In this document: piece after piece, positions 19,611-21,231 of the stretch
How positions within the stretch are numbered: the stretch's first letter is position 1
Layout of the letters: each line of letters opens with the position of its first letter
Assembly (NCBI GenBank): GCA_036897485.1
Contig: JAYMTF010001800.1
Location: 1 to 21,231 of the forward strand
DNA: 21,231 nt
DNA from: Pelargonium nanum
Lineage: Eukaryota > Streptophyta > Magnoliopsida > Geraniales > Geraniaceae
Reading direction: 5' to 3'
Notes under the pieces: generated by a model
What the model was told of the DNA's origin: nothing
What the model saw: the letters and a program-made list of their open reading frames with translations, nothing else
The model's database searches: none
Program-made: the position numbers and the translations under genes

Positions 19611-20415
19611 CCAACCCTGTAGGGCTATTTTGGGTACAAAAATATATGGGGTATTTTTGGGAATTAAGTGGTGTCCATGTAGCTGTTACAAAAATAAGAA
19701 TGGAAAAAATAACAAAAATAAAATAACCCATTAAAATAAATAGGCAAGGCCAGCTAATGCTATCAACAATTGCTAATGAATCCATTTTCAGATTATTATT
19801 AAGCTATTATATAATAAATATTTTGAAAATTTGGGCCAACAATGAATTTATTTTATTGATGTATTTGTAAATTTAAAAATAAAATTTAGTGAGTTATCAA
19901 TTATGGAATTAATGTTTCATTTTTCATTGCAAATATAACTTTATTAAAACGAGTTTTTTATTAAAAAAAATAAAACGTATAAGGTTGTTCAAATTAAATT
20001 TTAGACATTAATATAAGACAGTTTCTAATTAAAAGAAAATAAATGAGCTGACTTTACATTTAAATTATTTTCTTCTGTTCCTAGAAGGCATTAAAGGGTT
20101 AATACTAAGGAAGTGATTAATATAATGACAGCATTAATGGAAATTTAAGTACTATAAACTAAATAAAGATAAAAGGAAACTTCATGACTATTATTTAATT
20201 ACCCGAATTTCTAGAATGCCCACTCACCTTGTTAAAATTATAATCGTTCCTTACAGTTTCTTGTATTTATGCTTTTGGCCAACAAAAATAAGATTTTTTC
20301 TTGACAGGTCCTTCCTGTCTTCGATAGCTTCCTATCTAACATATCATCAAGCAACAAGACCGAAATACCCTTCAAGAGGGATTTGTTGTTTTAACAATTG
20401 TTGCTCTTCTCCTCC
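19611..20415. other. AT-rich upstream region of the D4-like annexin
   Basis: Long A/T runs and no recognisable gene. This is the promoter and distal flank of the D4-like annexin. An open stretch at 20216-20515 runs into the transposon end and is not a gene. Confidence 0.5.
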
Positions 20416-20560
20416 CACTACAAGAAAATGTCAAAATTCTGACGGCTTTTCGACGTATTTTGGTCGTTTCTTACGGATTTCTGACGGCACATGGCCGAAG
20501 GAAATACCTCGGTAGAATTTTTTTTCGACGGCAACGTCATTGTCTTTTTGCCGTTTACTT
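20416..20560 (+). mobile_element. CACTA (En/Spm) transposon terminus
   Basis: CACTACAAGAAAA (20416-20428) is the classic plant CACTA terminal inverted repeat. It is followed by subterminal GACGGC words at 20441, 20483 and 20527 and related CGACG/GGTCG words, as expected for transposase-binding repeats. No opposite end (TTTTCTTGTAGTG) occurs in the 670 bases to the right, so the element continues beyond the window or is a broken end. The transposase is not visible. Confidence 0.8.
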
Positions 20561-21231
20561 GACAATGAAAATTGTTCTTCTTTTTTCAAAATATATACTT
20601 CAACTTCATACGTATTTTACTGTACCGTAATTTTACACGAGATCGATGATGATCCTGTTTGAGCATTATTGATTGTGGGGCTTACCACCACATGTGGTTG
20701 TGTCATTTTGTGTTGATCATGACTCGATTATATATCATATATCACATGCGATATATATGAAATATGCATCCACACATACCAAATTATTAATATATTCGGA
20801 CATCTCTACATTAATGACCTTATCTATTTAATCAATTATTAAGTCAACCATCTCAGTTCCCACCTGAGTTTTAGAAATGCCATATATACAAACAAAACAT
20901 ATTATAATTCATTAATTTGCACGCATGATCTCCTTTCGCTATTGCTCACCTATAATTCTGATATTAGCCTTGCAAAAATAGATTAATAGTCATTTGATTT
21001 TTTTATATATACATTGTTTTGGCCATATCGCATGTCATATATTTGCCAAGTTTCTGGGCAGACATGTCTACTTGTAATAATCGCCATAAATATTTTTATA
21101 TATATGGGACACCAATGTATCATATGAATGATAAGATTTGATGCTGATTTATTATTATTTTATTGGTGAGAAATAATTGACTATTTAGGTTAATTATTCA
21201 TTAAAAAATAATCTTGCATATATATATATAT
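20561..21231. other. AT-rich sequence, interior of the CACTA element or spacer
   Basis: No gene is recognised. It contains TATATATCATATATCACATG-like words near 20725-20745 and ends in seven AT units (21218-21231) at the window edge. Confidence 0.4.

Overview
This is nuclear DNA from a dicotyledonous plant, probably a rosid, though the species cannot be fixed from the sequence. Genes are split by AT-rich introns with plant splice sites, promoters carry TATAAATA boxes or GGCCCA/TGGGCC site II-type motifs, and the flanks hold plant transposon debris (TRIM, LINE, CACTA) plus a decayed piece of chloroplast DNA. Nothing bacterial or viral was seen.

Layout. Bases 1-2300 are a patchwork of old insertions: a possible CACTA end, a TRIM-like miniature LTR element with an extra primer-binding site, a 5'-truncated LINE fragment with an RNase H domain and poly-A tail, and directly beside it a plastid trnR-ACG fragment (NUPT). 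Bases 2300-6900 hold the eIF2B beta subunit gene (+; nine coding exons; 419 aa). A convergent F-box gene of the SKIP5 type (-; five exons; 260 aa) occupies 8405-11036. Between it and 11887 lie a near-perfect 40-bp foldback and a degenerate repeat tract. Bases 11887-12306 encode a small secreted six-cysteine protein of the prolamin-like/ECA1 group.

Bases 12986-19518 are an annexin cluster: an isolated annexin first exon with its own TATA box, two tandem D8/RJ4-like annexins (+; 314 and 315 aa), and a D4-like annexin (-; 310 aa) tail to tail with them. The right flank is AT-rich and carries a CACTA transposon terminus at 20416.

The genes are not a pathway. eIF2B beta (translation initiation) and SKIP5 (SCF ubiquitin ligase adaptor) are housekeeping or regulatory neighbours, while the annexins are a true tandem family. 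I found no clearly new biological system. The observations most worth a second look are in the annexin cluster (isolated first exon that fits the next gene's splice phase, a GC-AG intron in one copy, loss of that same intron in its sister) and in the non-coding features (foldback, NUPT, TRIM, CACTA end). All exon borders were assigned by reading frame, splice consensus and protein-family similarity recalled from memory; no database search was run.
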